The notes: a model not told the origin generated them from the letters alone. A stretch of 64,000 bases of DNA from Sphingopyxis sp. RIFCSPHIGHO2_12_FULL_65_19 (GCF_001830555.1 NZ_MIAM01000024.1:62228-126227), one strand, 5' to 3'; positions 1 to 8,858 are shown, counted from the stretch's first letter. Made by a program: numbers and translations.

Positions 1-292
1 GCCGCGCGTGGCCAACGCCTTCGAGGTCGTCCCAAAAGAGATGCTGATATTGGCCTGTGAGCTCGGCACCGGCGCTACGCGCGAGCTGCCGCACGCGTTC
101 GAGCGGGAGAATATCCGGACGGTAATGAATGCAGAGCTGCGGCGGCGAACCGTCGCTCGAGCGGACCACATGGACCTTGTCGACGCCTTCGCGTCCTTCG
201 AGTTCGCTCGTCAGGCGTGCGACGCAGCGGTCGGCAGTATCGGCGACTTCGGGGAGGAGAAGCGGAATATCGAGCCGCAACTGGTCACTCAT
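1..292 (-). CDS. Heavy-metal P-type ATPase, N-terminal fragment (runs off window)
   Basis: Reading leftward from an ATG at 292 gives MSDQLRLDIPLLLPEV followed by an open frame to the window edge (97 codons seen). The fragment resembles the N-terminal metal-binding, ferredoxin-like part of the heavy-metal translocating P-type ATPases found after czc operons in sphingomonads; a conserved-looking ALCIHY-type strand (here QLCIHY) and HLFW segment are visible. The catalytic motifs (CPC, DKTGT) lie outside the window, so transport activity is inferred from family resemblance and position. It is the last gene of the minus-strand czc operon, separated from the SRPBCC gene by a structured 189-base leader. 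It would export Zn/Cd/Co-like cations from cytoplasm to periplasm. Confidence 0.7.
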   Translation of the reverse strand, partial: MSDQLRLDIPLLLPEVADTADRCVARLTSELEGREGVDKVHVVRSSDGSPPQLCIHYRPDILPLERVRQLARSAGAELTGQYQHLFWDDLEGVGHAR

Positions 293-320
293 GATGCAAT
301 CCTTTTCTTCTATCAAATCC

Positions 321-400
321 GGGAGGAGCCAGGCGGCGCTCGCCCCTCCCGAAAGGATGAGGTGCGGGAGCCTTGGTGGGTTGCGACCCACTCCCGCACC
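321..400 (-). promoter_or_regulatory. Structured leader upstream of the P-type ATPase gene
   Basis: The space 293-481 between two minus-strand genes holds two very stable hairpins. One is 361-400: a perfect 10-bp stem (GGTGCGGGAG with CTCCCGCACC) plus an inner 5-bp stem TGGGT/ACCCA around a TGCG loop, with a one-sided six-base bulge. The other is 321-350: GGGAGG/CCTCCC enclosing GGCG/CGCC. Neither is followed by a T run, so a simple terminator is unlikely. The leader ends about 28 bases before the ATPase start. I could not match it to a named riboswitch class; attenuation, an RNA element or mRNA processing between operon segments are all possible. Confidence 0.45.
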
Positions 401-481
401 TCCTTGACCGCCAGTGACCCTCGACCGGGGTGGCGGGGGCAAAGAGCCAAGGGCTCCCGGCGGCCAAGATCTCATTGTCCT

Positions 482-952
482 TCATGCGCGCCGACCACTC
501 GGACGGGCGTAACGGGACTGAACCGTCGTGCGACGGAGTTGCTGTTCGAGCGCCATGTTCGAGCGCTTGAGAAAAACGCTGCAAACCCGTCGAAGCATAG
601 GATAGGCAAGCCACGAGAAGAGACCTCCGCATACGAGACGGTGGGTGATCTCTACTCCCTGCCCGAGCTTTTCGAGCCGGTAGCTTTCTTCGATGACGAG
701 AAGCCCGCGCGTGCCTGTCTGCCACGAGAAGCCGGTCAGCCAGTCGAGACCGGTAATTCGCCCCTCGGAGGCAAATTCCGGACCGTGCTTCCCGCGCGGT
801 GCATAGACATAGTCCACTCGCTCGTCGTCGCCCGGCCGATCGGTGAACCGAAGCGTCGGGTGCCAGTCGCCATAGCGCTCGATATCGACGAGCAGTCGCC
901 AGACGCGACCGATCGGAACCCGCAGGCGGAGCGAGGTGCCTACCGAGAACAT
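482..952 (-). CDS. SRPBCC (START-like) family protein
   Basis: A 156-residue protein with the pattern of the polyketide-cyclase/START-like SRPBCC fold: an N-terminal strand with VPIGRVWRLLVDIERYGDWHP, central strands, and a long C-terminal helix (FLKRSNMALEQQLRR). Such folds bind hydrophobic ligands; no ligand can be read from sequence. No signal peptide is evident, so it is probably cytoplasmic. It lies between the DUF190 gene and the P-type ATPase in a same-strand run after czcCBA and is likely cotranscribed. A direct role in metal handling is only suggested by context. Confidence 0.7.
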   Translation of the reverse strand: MFSVGTSLRLRVPIGRVWRLLVDIERYGDWHPTLRFTDRPGDDERVDYVYAPRGKHGPEFASEGRITGLDWLTGFSWQTGTRGLLVIEESYRLEKLGQGVEITHRLVCGGLFSWLAYPMLRRVCSVFLKRSNMALEQQLRRTTVQSRYARPSGRRA

Positions 953-1033
953 CGGTAACCTCCTCGCTCTCGCAAGCTGGTCCGCGACGCAGGCCGGGGA
1001 CCTGCGCCGCGGTGGAAACCGGCAAGGTGCCGG

Positions 1034-1378
1034 TCAGCTCTGAACATCGGGAGGCTCCGCGGCGGATTTTCCGCCAAGGATTTCAACCGCTTCAAGGGTG
1101 ATGAGCCCGATATCGGGTATCTCCCCCAGCTGCCCCGCAAAGTCGCGGAGCCGCTGCTCCTCGTCGATGATCTCGATCACGACCGCCCGGTCATTCTCCA
1201 GCGCATGTTTGCGGTGGAGATGCGCCGAGCGACCGAAACCGAGAACCGCTTCGAGCACCGTAACGCCTGCCAGCTTTTGCTGGCGAGCGAGTTCGGAGAT
1301 GAACTCGAAGACCCGCTGATCGCCGAAGAAGGCGGATTCATCGGTGTAGATGCGCAAGAGCTTGGATGCTTTTGTCAT
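1034..1378 (-). CDS. DUF190 (PII-like) family protein
   Basis: The 114-residue product has the DUF190 pattern: LRIYTDESAFFGDQRVFEFI near the start, GVTVLEAVLGFG in the middle and VVIEIIDEEQRLRDF before the last helix-strand. DUF190 proteins share the trimeric alpha/beta fold of PII signalling proteins. It begins 12 bases after the czcA stop, so it is very probably translated from the same mRNA. A cytosolic sensor or modulator of the adjacent transport proteins is plausible by analogy with PII-like proteins encoded beside transporters, but that is inference. Confidence 0.8.
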   Translation of the reverse strand: MTKASKLLRIYTDESAFFGDQRVFEFISELARQQKLAGVTVLEAVLGFGRSAHLHRKHALENDRAVVIEIIDEEQRLRDFAGQLGEIPDIGLITLEAVEILGGKSAAEPPDVQS

Positions 1379-1390
1379 GACAGTCTCTCC

Positions 1391-4300
1391 CTATTCCGTG
1401 ACCGGCTGGACCGCCGGCTCCGCTTTCCGCTTCAGGAACTTCGGCTGCCAGTCCGCCCCGAGAACGACCTTTGCGATCGCGGGGAGAACGAGCAGCGTCA
1501 GGATCGTCGCCGCGATGAGGCCGCCGATGACGGTCGTCGCGAGCGGCTTCTGCACTTCGGCACCCGTGCCGGTCGCGATCGCCATCGGCACGAAGCCGAT
1601 CGCGGGCACGAAACCGGTCATGATCACCGCGCGCATCTTCTCGGTCATGCCCTCACGGATTGCCTCCGTGAGCGGGACATCATTCTCGAGCCGCTCGCGG
1701 ATCGCCGTCATGACGACGAGACCGTTGAGCACCGCGACGCCGGCAAGGCAGATGAAGCCCACAGCCGCCGAGACCGAGAAGTTGATGCCCGTAAGCGCGA
1801 GGGTGAACACCCCGCCCGCGAGGCCCAGCGGCACCGCAAGGAACACAGCGGTCGCGCGTCCGAAGGTGCCGAGCGCCATGTAGAGCAGGATGAAGATACC
1901 GGCGAAGCAGAGCGGAACCACGATGGAGAGCCGCTTCGACGCAGCCTGCAGGCTTTCGAACTGCCCGCCCCATTCGAGATAATAGCCCGAGGGGAGCTTC
2001 ACATTGGCGATCTTCGCCTGCGCTTCGGCTACAAAGGACCCCGCATCGCGGCCTTCGAGGTTCACCTGCACGACGACGCGCCGCTTGCCATTTTCGCGGC
2101 TGATCTGGTTGAGCCCTTCGGTCAGCCGGATCTGCGCCACCTGGGCGAGCGGTATCTGTCCGCGGTTCCCGCCTTCTGAGGGCAGGAGGACAGGAAGCGC
2201 GCGGATGTCGTCGAGATTGACACGGGTCGCGTCAGGCACGCGGACGGTAATGTCGAACCGGCGGTCGCCTTCGTAAAGGAGACCTGATTCCCGCCCACCG
2301 AGCGCCGCCGACACAGTGTCGGCCACTTCCTGGACCGACAGTCCGTAGCGTGCGATCGCATTGCGATCGAGCTGCACGTCCAGCATGGGAGCGCCGCCAA
2401 CCTGGTCGGCCTTGACGCTTCCCGCACCCGGGATGCCCTGCAGCACACGCACCATCTCGTTCGCGGCGAGCGACATCTTGTCGAGGTCGTCGCCGTAGAG
2501 CTTGATGGCGACGTCGCCGCGGACACCCGCGATTAGTTCGTTGAAGCGAAGCTCGATCGGCTGGCTGACTTCATAGAGCTGGCCGAGTTGGCCGCCAGCG
2601 GCCTTCTCGATACGCTCGACGACATCGGCCTTGGAATCGACGCCCGCCGGCCACTGATCTTGCGGCTTCAGGATGATGAAGCCGTCCGAGATGTTCGGCG
2701 GCATCGGGTCGGTCGCCACCTCGGCAGTGCCGGTTTTCGAGAACATCAGTTCGACTTCAGGCAGGCTCGAAATCGCCGTCTCGACATTGAGTTGCATGGC
2801 CAGCGACTGTTCGAGGCTCACCGAAGGCACGCGCGTCGAGGCGAGCGCCATATTCTTCTCGTCGAGCTGCGGAATGAATTCCGAGCCGAGCAGTCCGAAT
2901 GCCGGGATGGCAAGGACGAAGAAGGCAAAGCCGCCGGCGATGAAAGCCCAGGGCTTTGCGAGCGCCTTGTCGAGTAGCGGGAGATAGCGCTCCTTCGACT
3001 TGCGGATCGCCCACACCTCCTTCTCGGCAACCTTGCCGCGGATCATCAGCGCGACAAGCGCCGGAACCAGCGTGATCGCGAGAATGAAAGCCGCCACGAG
3101 CGCGAGCATGATGGTGATGGCCATCGGCGAGAAGGTCTTGCCCTCGACGCCCGTGAACATCAGCAGCGGTGCGAAGGCGAGCAGGATGATCGCCTGCCCG
3201 AAGACTGTCGGTTTGATCATCTCCTGGCTGGCGCGCATCGTCTCCTCGAGACGTTCGCGAAGATTGAGCAATCTCCCTTCATGTTCCTGCCGGTGCGCCA
3301 GTCTGGCGAGGCAGTTTTCGATGATGATCACCGCCCCGTCGACGATCAGACCGAAGTCGAGCGCGCCGAGGCTCATCAGGTTACCGGGCACCCGGAATGC
3401 GTTCATGCCCATCGCCATCATCAGGAAGGAGAAGGGGATGACGAGCACCGCGATGATCGCGGCGCGCCAGTTGCCGAGCAGGAAGAAGAGCGCGGCCGCA
3501 ACGAGCAGCGCGCCTTCGGTGAGGTTCTTTTCAACCGTGCCGACGGTCGCGTTCACGAGCTTGGCGCGGTCGAGCACCACCTTCACTTCAACGCCCGGCG
3601 GCAGGGTCTTCGACACCTGCGCGATCTTCGCCGAAACATCCTCCGCAACAGTGCGGCTGTTTTGTCCGATCAGCATGAGCACGGTCCCGATGACCGCCTC
3701 CTTGCCGTTCATGCTGCCCGCACCGGTGCGAAGGTCGCCACCGATCTTCACATTGGCAAGCTGTCCAACCGTCACGGGCACGCCGCCGCGCGTCGCGACG
3801 ACGGCATTGCGGATTTCGTCGACCGAGCGCACGCGTGCATCGACGCGCACGAGATAGGCCTCGCCGGCCCGGTTGTAGTAGTTGGCACCGACCGCGAGAT
3901 TGGCGCGTTCGAGGGCTTCGCCCAGTTCGCTATAGGAAATGCCGTAGCTGGTGAGGCGGGTCGGATCGGGTTCGACCACGAAGGTCTTGGCATAGCCGCC
4001 GATCGAATCGACGCCCGCGACGCCGCCGACAGACTTCAATTGCGGGCTGACGATCCAGTCCTGAACCGTACGAAGATAGCCCGATTTGGCAATCTCGTCG
4101 GTGAGGATATCGCCCTCGGGGGTCAGGTAGCTGCCGTCGGGCTGCCAGCCGGGTTGGCCCGCGACCTTCTTGGCGCCCTTCCCATCGGGAAATTTATAGC
4201 CGACGGTATACATGACGACCTCGCCGAGGCCCGTCGTCACGGGACCGATCTGCGGCTGGGCCCCATCGGGAAGATTCTCGCCCGCCTGGAGAAGCCGTTC

Positions 4301-4633
4301 GCCCACCTGCTGGCGCGCGAAATAGAGGTCGGTTTCATCGGTGAAGATTGCCGTCACCTGGCTGAAGCCGTTGCGCGAGATCGAGCGTGTCGTCTCGAGC
4401 CCCGGAATGCCAGCCAGCGAGATTTCGATCGGGTAGGTTACGAGCTTCTCGATTTCGACCGGCGAAAGACGCGGATCGATCGTGTTGATTTGCACCTGCT
4501 TGTTGGTGATGTCGGGAACGGCGTCGATCGGCAGCTTGGTGAGCTGCCAGACGCCGAGCCCGGCTATCACGAGAAAGAGAAAGAGAACCGCCCAGCGTGC
4601 GCGGACGGATAGCGCTATCAGTTTCGCGATCAC
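1391..4633 (-). CDS. czcA: CzcA-type RND heavy-metal efflux pump (inner membrane)
   Basis: At 1080 residues this is a full-length HME-family RND permease, the proton-driven core of a CzcCBA complex. The N-terminus has [17 protein letters not shown] after the first membrane helix, as in CzcA/CusA. The proton-relay motif [15 protein letters not shown] in TM4 gives D426, D432 and E439, with the spacing of CzcA D402/D408/E415, pointing to divalent cations (Co, Zn, Cd) and not Cu/Ag. It starts three bases after the czcB stop. Substrate range within Co/Zn/Cd/Ni cannot be fixed from sequence. Confidence 0.95.
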   Translation of the reverse strand: MIAKLIALSVRARWAVLFLFLVIAGLGVWQLTKLPIDAVPDITNKQVQINTIDPRLSPVEIEKLVTYPIEISLAGIPGLETTRSISRNGFSQVTAIFTDETDLYFARQQVGERLLQAGENLPDGAQPQIGPVTTGLGEVVMYTVGYKFPDGKGAKKVAGQPGWQPDGSYLTPEGDILTDEIAKSGYLRTVQDWIVSPQLKSVGGVAGVDSIGGYAKTFVVEPDPTRLTSYGISYSELGEALERANLAVGANYYNRAGEAYLVRVDARVRSVDEIRNAVVATRGGVPVTVGQLANVKIGGDLRTGAGSMNGKEAVIGTVLMLIGQNSRTVAEDVSAKIAQVSKTLPPGVEVKVVLDRAKLVNATVGTVEKNLTEGALLVAAALFFLLGNWRAAIIAVLVIPFSFLMMAMGMNAFRVPGNLMSLGALDFGLIVDGAVIIIENCLARLAHRQEHEGRLLNLRERLEETMRASQEMIKPTVFGQAIILLAFAPLLMFTGVEGKTFSPMAITIMLALVAAFILAITLVPALVALMIRGKVAEKEVWAIRKSKERYLPLLDKALAKPWAFIAGGFAFFVLAIPAFGLLGSEFIPQLDEKNMALASTRVPSVSLEQSLAMQLNVETAISSLPEVELMFSKTGTAEVATDPMPPNISDGFIILKPQDQWPAGVDSKADVVERIEKAAGGQLGQLYEVSQPIELRFNELIAGVRGDVAIKLYGDDLDKMSLAANEMVRVLQGIPGAGSVKADQVGGAPMLDVQLDRNAIARYGLSVQEVADTVSAALGGRESGLLYEGDRRFDITVRVPDATRVNLDDIRALPVLLPSEGGNRGQIPLAQVAQIRLTEGLNQISRENGKRRVVVQVNLEGRDAGSFVAEAQAKIANVKLPSGYYLEWGGQFESLQAASKRLSIVVPLCFAGIFILLYMALGTFGRATAVFLAVPLGLAGGVFTLALTGINFSVSAAVGFICLAGVAVLNGLVVMTAIRERLENDVPLTEAIREGMTEKMRAVIMTGFVPAIGFVPMAIATGTGAEVQKPLATTVIGGLIAATILTLLVLPAIAKVVLGADWQPKFLKRKAEPAVQPVTE

Positions 4634-4636
4634 GGT

Positions 4637-5806
4637 CTATTCCTCCTCGCCCGCGCCCTTGCCGAGTTCGGCCTTGAGCAGGAAAGCGTTCTTGGTCGCG
4701 ACGATCTGGCCGGGCTTCAGCCCCGAAAGGATTTCGACACGGCCCGCGCTACGCTGGCCGACAGTGACCTGCTGCGCGCGGAAGCCGTCCTTCGTGCGGA
4801 CGAACACCACGTCGCGGCCTTCGAGCGTCTGGAGGGCTTCGTCGGCGATCACGATCCGGGCCGGCCCACCGGTTTCAGCGCCGCGGCTCGGAAGCAGCCG
4901 CACCCGGACCGCGAGGCCCGGCTGCAACGCCCCGGGCACATCGAGTACGGCGGTTGCCGAGCGCGTGTCGCCGGAAAGGCCGGGCGTTACGGCCCGCACG
5001 CGGGCATCGATCGTCCGACCGTCGGGAAGCTCGATGATCGCACGGTCTCCGGGCGAGAGCCGCTGCGCGTCGGCCGGGCCGACCGCGGCCTCGATCTGCA
5101 CCTTGCTGGGATCGGCAACCCGGTACAATTCGGTTTCGGGCTGAACGAAGGCGCCAAGGCTGGCGTTCTCGGCCGTGATACGCCCAGAAATCGGGCTTGC
5201 CACGATGACGCTGCTGCCATCGCGCGTGACCTGCGCGGCGCTCGCCGCGGCACGCGCGCGCTGCGCTTCGGCCGCGGCGGCCGCGGCTTCGGCTTGCGCC
5301 TGCTCATAGTCGACGCGCGCCGACACCTTCTGGTCGAACAGGGTCTTCTCGCGGTGGAGATTTTTCTGCGCGAGCGTCGAGCGCGCATCGGCGGCAATCC
5401 GTTCGGCCGCAATCTGGGCGGCGTCGCGGCTTTGCACGATCGCGATCGTCTCACCGGCGCTGACCGGATCGCCGAGCCGCTTGAAGAGACGGGTGACCGC
5501 GCCGCCCGCGCGGGCGGTGACGATCGCCTCGCCGGTCGGCGCGGCGGTAACGGTCGCTTGCGAGATGATTTCCGAACCGAGTCCGCCAGCGCCGATCGTC
5601 TCGACGCCGATCTCGGCGGCCTTGATCGCTTCGGGCGTGATGGCGAGGCTGCTCGGAAGGGCTTCGCTCGCCGCTTCCTTTTCGCCTTCGGCAGCCGGTG
5701 CGGCCGCCGGGTCGGCGGTGCAGCGTGCAACGCCGAAGCCCGTGACGGCAGCGAGTATCATGGCGCCCGCGACAGTGCCGAGAAGACGCTTGTCCTTGGT
5801 GATCAT
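4637..5806 (-). CDS. czcB: CzcB-type periplasmic adaptor (membrane fusion protein)
   Basis: A 389-residue RND adaptor linking CzcA to the outer-membrane channel. An N-terminal membrane anchor or signal (LLGTVAGAMILAAVTGFGVARC) is followed by a lipoyl half-motif (GGAVTRLFKRLGDPVSAGETIAIVQS), an alanine-rich coiled-coil hairpin around residues 130-195 (EAAAAAAEAQRARAAASAAQ), the second lipoyl half (SPISGRITAENASLGAFV) and beta-barrel domains. It lacks the long His-rich N-terminus seen in some CzcB proteins. It sits between czcC and czcA in a tight operon. Confidence 0.92.
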   Translation of the reverse strand: MITKDKRLLGTVAGAMILAAVTGFGVARCTADPAAAPAAEGEKEAASEALPSSLAITPEAIKAAEIGVETIGAGGLGSEIISQATVTAAPTGEAIVTARAGGAVTRLFKRLGDPVSAGETIAIVQSRDAAQIAAERIAADARSTLAQKNLHREKTLFDQKVSARVDYEQAQAEAAAAAAEAQRARAAASAAQVTRDGSSVIVASPISGRITAENASLGAFVQPETELYRVADPSKVQIEAAVGPADAQRLSPGDRAIIELPDGRTIDARVRAVTPGLSGDTRSATAVLDVPGALQPGLAVRVRLLPSRGAETGGPARIVIADEALQTLEGRDVVFVRTKDGFRAQQVTVGQRSAGRVEILSGLKPGQIVATKNAFLLKAELGKGAGEEE

Positions 5807-5915
5807 ATTCTATCTCCGCTGTTGATGCGGTTCGCGCGCCGACCGGCGGCGCACCCCTGTTGAGTTGGAAGGACGATGGCGAAGATGCCCCCGTCCACTG
5901 GAAGGCTCGGCGCGC

Positions 5916-7223
5916 TCATGGCTGATGATCCGCATCGCCGTCGGCGGCGGCCTGACGCGAGAGGATGGCGCGGGCTTCGGCCCGGGCCTGGCGCGCCGCG
6001 ATCAGCTCGGCCTGCGTTGCCGCATAGGCCTGCTGCGCGTCGATATATTCGACGAGCGAGGACTTGCCGGCGCGGTAGCTGAGTTCGGCGAGCCGGACGC
6101 CCTCGCGCGCCTGCTCGATGCCGCTGCCCTCAAGCGCCGCGAGGCGGGCCTCTGCGGCTTCGAGTTCGGCCTGCGCATTGGCGATCTCCGCCTGAGCATT
6201 GACCACCGCATTCTCGCGCCGCGCAATGGCGGCGGCGACATCGGACTTGGCTGCCGAGATGTTGCCGCGGTTGCGATCGAAGACGGGGAGCGGCACGGAG
6301 ACGTTGGCGATCAATGCGCGATCGCCGGTGTCGCGAAGCTGACGCACCCCGAAGCCGACCGACGGATCGAGCCGCCCATCGGCGCGCTGTCCCTGGAGCC
6401 GCGCTTCGGCAATCAGCTTCTCGGTTTCGGCCAAGCGAACGTCGAGCGTCGCGAGCGAGTCCACCGTCTCCGGTGCCACCCACATATCGCCTTCCATCAA
6501 CTCGGCAGGCGGGACCGAGCTTCCGAGGAGCGCCGCGAGCGAACGCCGGGCGGTTCTTTCTTCGGCCTCGGCCGTGCGTAGCTCGGCGGTGGCCTGAACG
6601 AGAGCCGCATTGGCGCGGAACGCGCGGAGCGGCGGCTCGTTGCCGGTATCGACCATGGCCTGTGCCACGCGGACGAGTTCACGGGCCCGCGCTTCATTTT
6701 CGCGTGCGAGCGCGAGGCTATCGCGCGCCGCGAGAGCGGTCGCGAACTGGTTGCGGACATCGAGCGCAAGATCTGCGCGTGCAATCTCCAACCTGTACTT
6801 CGCGGCCAGAAACTCGGCGTCGGCGAGCGTCATGCGCGCCCGGCGCCGGCCCCCGATATCGACACGCTGGTTTACCGAGACGGTCGTTTCGAGACCGTTG
6901 AGGCCCGAATAGGGGCCGGTGCCTGCGAAATTCTCGACATCGACATTGAGCGTCGGATTGTAGCGATAGCCCGCCTGACGCTGGCGACCGCGCGCGGCCT
7001 CCACTTCGGCTTCGGCGGCAACCACGCGCGGCGAGCGCGCGTCGGCTTCCTCCATCGCCTGCGCGAGGGACAATCGAGCGGGAAGCGGGCCGGTACGCAC
7101 GGCCTCGCCTGCGGAAGAAGGCGGTCCCACCAGCTCCGTCGCTGCCGACTGGGCAGCGGCGGGCGCGGAATTTGCGCTTGCAACGAGCGCCACGAGACTC
7201 GCGGCGACAACTATGGATTTCAT
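5916..7223 (-). CDS. czcC: CzcC-type outer-membrane channel (TolC family)
   Basis: 435 residues with a signal peptide (MKSIVVAASLVALVASANSA) and two OEP repeats rich in Ala-Arg-Glu helices. Motifs typical of CzcC are visible: NPTLNVDVENFAGTGPYSG near residue 85 and VSVPLPVFDRNRGNI in the second repeat. It forms the outer-membrane duct of the pump encoded just downstream. About 65 bases separate it from the small secreted protein gene upstream and 109 bases from czcB. Confidence 0.92.
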   Translation of the reverse strand: MKSIVVAASLVALVASANSAPAAAQSAATELVGPPSSAGEAVRTGPLPARLSLAQAMEEADARSPRVVAAEAEVEAARGRQRQAGYRYNPTLNVDVENFAGTGPYSGLNGLETTVSVNQRVDIGGRRRARMTLADAEFLAAKYRLEIARADLALDVRNQFATALAARDSLALARENEARARELVRVAQAMVDTGNEPPLRAFRANAALVQATAELRTAEAEERTARRSLAALLGSSVPPAELMEGDMWVAPETVDSLATLDVRLAETEKLIAEARLQGQRADGRLDPSVGFGVRQLRDTGDRALIANVSVPLPVFDRNRGNISAAKSDVAAAIARRENAVVNAQAEIANAQAELEAAEARLAALEGSGIEQAREGVRLAELSYRAGKSSLVEYIDAQQAYAATQAELIAARQARAEARAILSRQAAADGDADHQP

Positions 7224-7288
7224 GAAAAAGAGACTCCTGACGTTTCCAGGGAGAAGCGCACGCGAAGGGCGCGCGCAGACCTAGAGCG

Positions 7289-7651
7289 TCAGGCGATTGG
7301 AGGGCGGAACGTCCCGATATAGGCGACGGGCGGCAAGGCGGCCGTCAAGATGCGCGTATGCGCCTCAGGGGCAGGGGTTTCGGTCGCTGCCGACAGCGTT
7401 TCCGCCGGGACGCCCGAATGGTGACCATGGCAACCATGAGCGGCGGCAGGCACCTGCTGCTTTTCGCCGGGAGAGGATTTTTTCTTGTCGAATTCGGCGC
7501 TTTCGGTCGCCGGTGCGGAAACGCAGCCGGCTTCGATCGCCGCGACAAAAAGGCTCGCTTCGGCCCGATCCTCGGTCGCATGTGCGAGCGACCCCGCAAC
7601 CGTTCCGGATGCAAGGAGAAGGGTCAGGAGGAAGAGGATCACCCGTCGCAT
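7289..7651 (-). CDS. Small secreted His-rich protein heading the czc operon (CopL/CzcI-like)
   Basis: 120 residues: a signal peptide (VILFLLTLLLASGTVAGSLAHA), a short loop with HGCHGHH around residue 75, and a C-terminal end PPVAYIGTFRPPIA. It is the first gene of the minus-strand czc operon. Similar small periplasmic proteins, some annotated CopL or CzcI, precede metal efflux operons and are thought to bind metal or influence expression; exact function is not known. Three further genes in this window occupy the same position before RND operons and share the proline-rich tail. Confidence 0.6.
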   Translation of the reverse strand: MRRVILFLLTLLLASGTVAGSLAHATEDRAEASLFVAAIEAGCVSAPATESAEFDKKKSSPGEKQQVPAAAHGCHGHHSGVPAETLSAATETPAPEAHTRILTAALPPVAYIGTFRPPIA

Positions 7652-7700
7652 TGAAACCGGCCCCTAGCATCGAAACGGCGCGGTGAAAAGTAGAAGATTT

Positions 7701-8000
7701 TCAATCAACTTCGGCGGCACTCTTCGAACCCCCGAACCGACTCCGTAATGTTATCTCATGGAGGTAAGGGAGCAGTGCATCTTGCCCCTCTATAGTTGCA
7801 GAAGCGTCTAAAGAAACAGGATATCCGCCGAACAATCGCGCGCTAAGCACAATAATTCTACGATTGTCTTTTGCTGTTATTTCTATCGCTTCGCTATTGG
7901 CTCCCGCCTCCTTTGTTCGTGACGACGTTCGAGCGATATGCTTCCCGTGAGACGAGGGCGTAAATCGGAAGCCGAGCGGCACAGCGTCCTGCCGGAACAT
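7701..8000 (-). other. Gene-poor spacer with a weak 99-codon open frame
   Basis: Between the two divergent czc operons (7652-8006) the DNA looks less GC-rich than the surroundings. A 99-codon minus-strand frame contains segments such as ITAKDNRRIIVLSARLFGG that vaguely recall accessory proteins of insertion sequences, but there is no convincing ribosome binding site and I cannot identify it. It may be a decayed remnant of mobile DNA or chance coding. The minus-strand czc promoter must lie in the left part of this space; no clear -35/-10 pair was found for it. Confidence 0.2.
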
Positions 8001-8006
8001 CAGGGC

Positions 8007-8037
8007 TTGACCCTGTATCTACTACAGGGTGCAAAAG
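8007..8037 (+). promoter_or_regulatory. MerR-type promoter/operator for the second czc operon
   Basis: TTGACC (-35, 8007-8012) is followed after 19 bases by CAAAAG (-10, 8032-8037). Between them lies a dyad, ACCCTGTA and TACAGGGT, separated by five bases (8010-8030). A 19-bp spacer with a central dyad is the hallmark of promoters activated by MerR-family metal regulators, and the half-sites resemble those of CadR/PbrR-type operators. The same operator recurs at 59478-59508 in front of the other DUF3703 gene. The cognate regulator is not identified in the window. Confidence 0.85.
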
Positions 8038-8065
8038 CCTGCCCTGGACAAAAAAAGGGAAGAAC

Positions 8066-8470
8066 ATGGTGCCGCCGACAGTAAATCCCGTGAGCATGGC
8101 CGTCATCGAGCCGCTGCTGCGCGATCAATATCGCCTGTTTTGCGAATCACGCCGAATCGGCGATGAAGCCGCTGCGTGGCAGGCGCTGGAATGGGAACAT
8201 ATATTGAGCCAGCCCTATATGGGCGCGCATCTCGCCTCCCACTGGCACATGTTTCGCTATGCGATCGAGCTCGGCGATGCCCGTGAAGCTGCCGGTCAGG
8301 CGATGCGGTTCCTGCTCGTCCCGCTCGGTTCGCTGACCGGCCGCCTCCCCGCAGGCAACAATGGCCGCGCGCGGGTGAGCGCCTTCGAGCCGATGCCAAT
8401 GCCGAACGCCCTGGAAGCGCTGATCGAAACGGCCCGATCGAGGGAGAGCGGCGCTGCGCGAACCGATTGA
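8066..8470 (+). CDS. DUF3703 family protein
   Basis: 134 residues with the DUF3703 pattern: LEWEHILSQPYMGAHLASHWHM, then LGDAREAAGQ, and a C-terminal GNNGRARVSAFEPMPMP. It has no signal peptide and several conserved His residues (EH, AHLASHWH) that could bind metal. Its function is unknown; DUF3703 genes recur next to czc-type pumps. It is the first gene after the MerR-type promoter, with GGGAAG just before the ATG. A paralogue with the same motifs is at 59544-59915. Confidence 0.8.
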   Translation: MVPPTVNPVSMAVIEPLLRDQYRLFCESRRIGDEAAAWQALEWEHILSQPYMGAHLASHWHMFRYAIELGDAREAAGQAMRFLLVPLGSLTGRLPAGNNGRARVSAFEPMPMPNALEALIETARSRESGAARTD

Positions 8471-8519
8471 TCCGGTTTTGGACTTCCGGAACAGGTCATT
8501 CGCTGTTAGGGGCGCGACC

Positions 8520-8858
8520 ATGTCCGGCGCTCCCCTTCGCCTGTTGCTTGTGTTCATCCTGCTGCTCAGCGGGCTCCACAATGCTGCGCCGGCGATGGCG
8601 GGCATGACGCACCATGCGACGGATTCGCATCTTTCGCACCATGTCGAGCCGGGCCATGCGTCGGACAAGGACACGCAAAAAGGTCAGCAGGACGCCGACC
8701 TCCACGGCAGTCACCATAATTGCCCGGTCGCATCCGATCAGGCCCTTTCGGGTCATGACGATCTGTCCTGTTTTTCCGGCGGCCTGCACTTTGCGCTGCC
8801 CGCGACGCGCCTCGCTTCGCGCGCGCTCGCACCTCCCCTGAACCCTCCCCTCGCCTGA
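8520..8858 (+). CDS. Small secreted His-rich protein (CopL-like)
   Basis: 112 residues from the ATG at 8520, chosen over an upstream TTG because the signal peptide (RLLLVFILLLSGLHNAAPAMAG) follows directly. The mature part has many His residues (HHATDSHLSHH, DLHGSHHNCP) and ends in APPLNPPLA. It probably binds metal in the periplasm. It lies between DUF3703 and czcC, the same slot as the protein at 59924-60244. Function beyond metal binding is not known. Confidence 0.65.
   Translation: MSGAPLRLLLVFILLLSGLHNAAPAMAGMTHHATDSHLSHHVEPGHASDKDTQKGQQDADLHGSHHNCPVASDQALSGHDDLSCFSGGLHFALPATRLASRALAPPLNPPLA

Noticed and set aside
8-958. 316-codon plus-strand frame at the left edge
   Set aside because: Antisense to the P-type ATPase start and SRPBCC gene and crosses the hairpin leader; arises from codon bias of GC-rich genes.
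3281-4612. 443-codon plus-strand frame
   Set aside because: Antisense shadow of the first czcA; rich in charged His/Arg/Asp with no domain.
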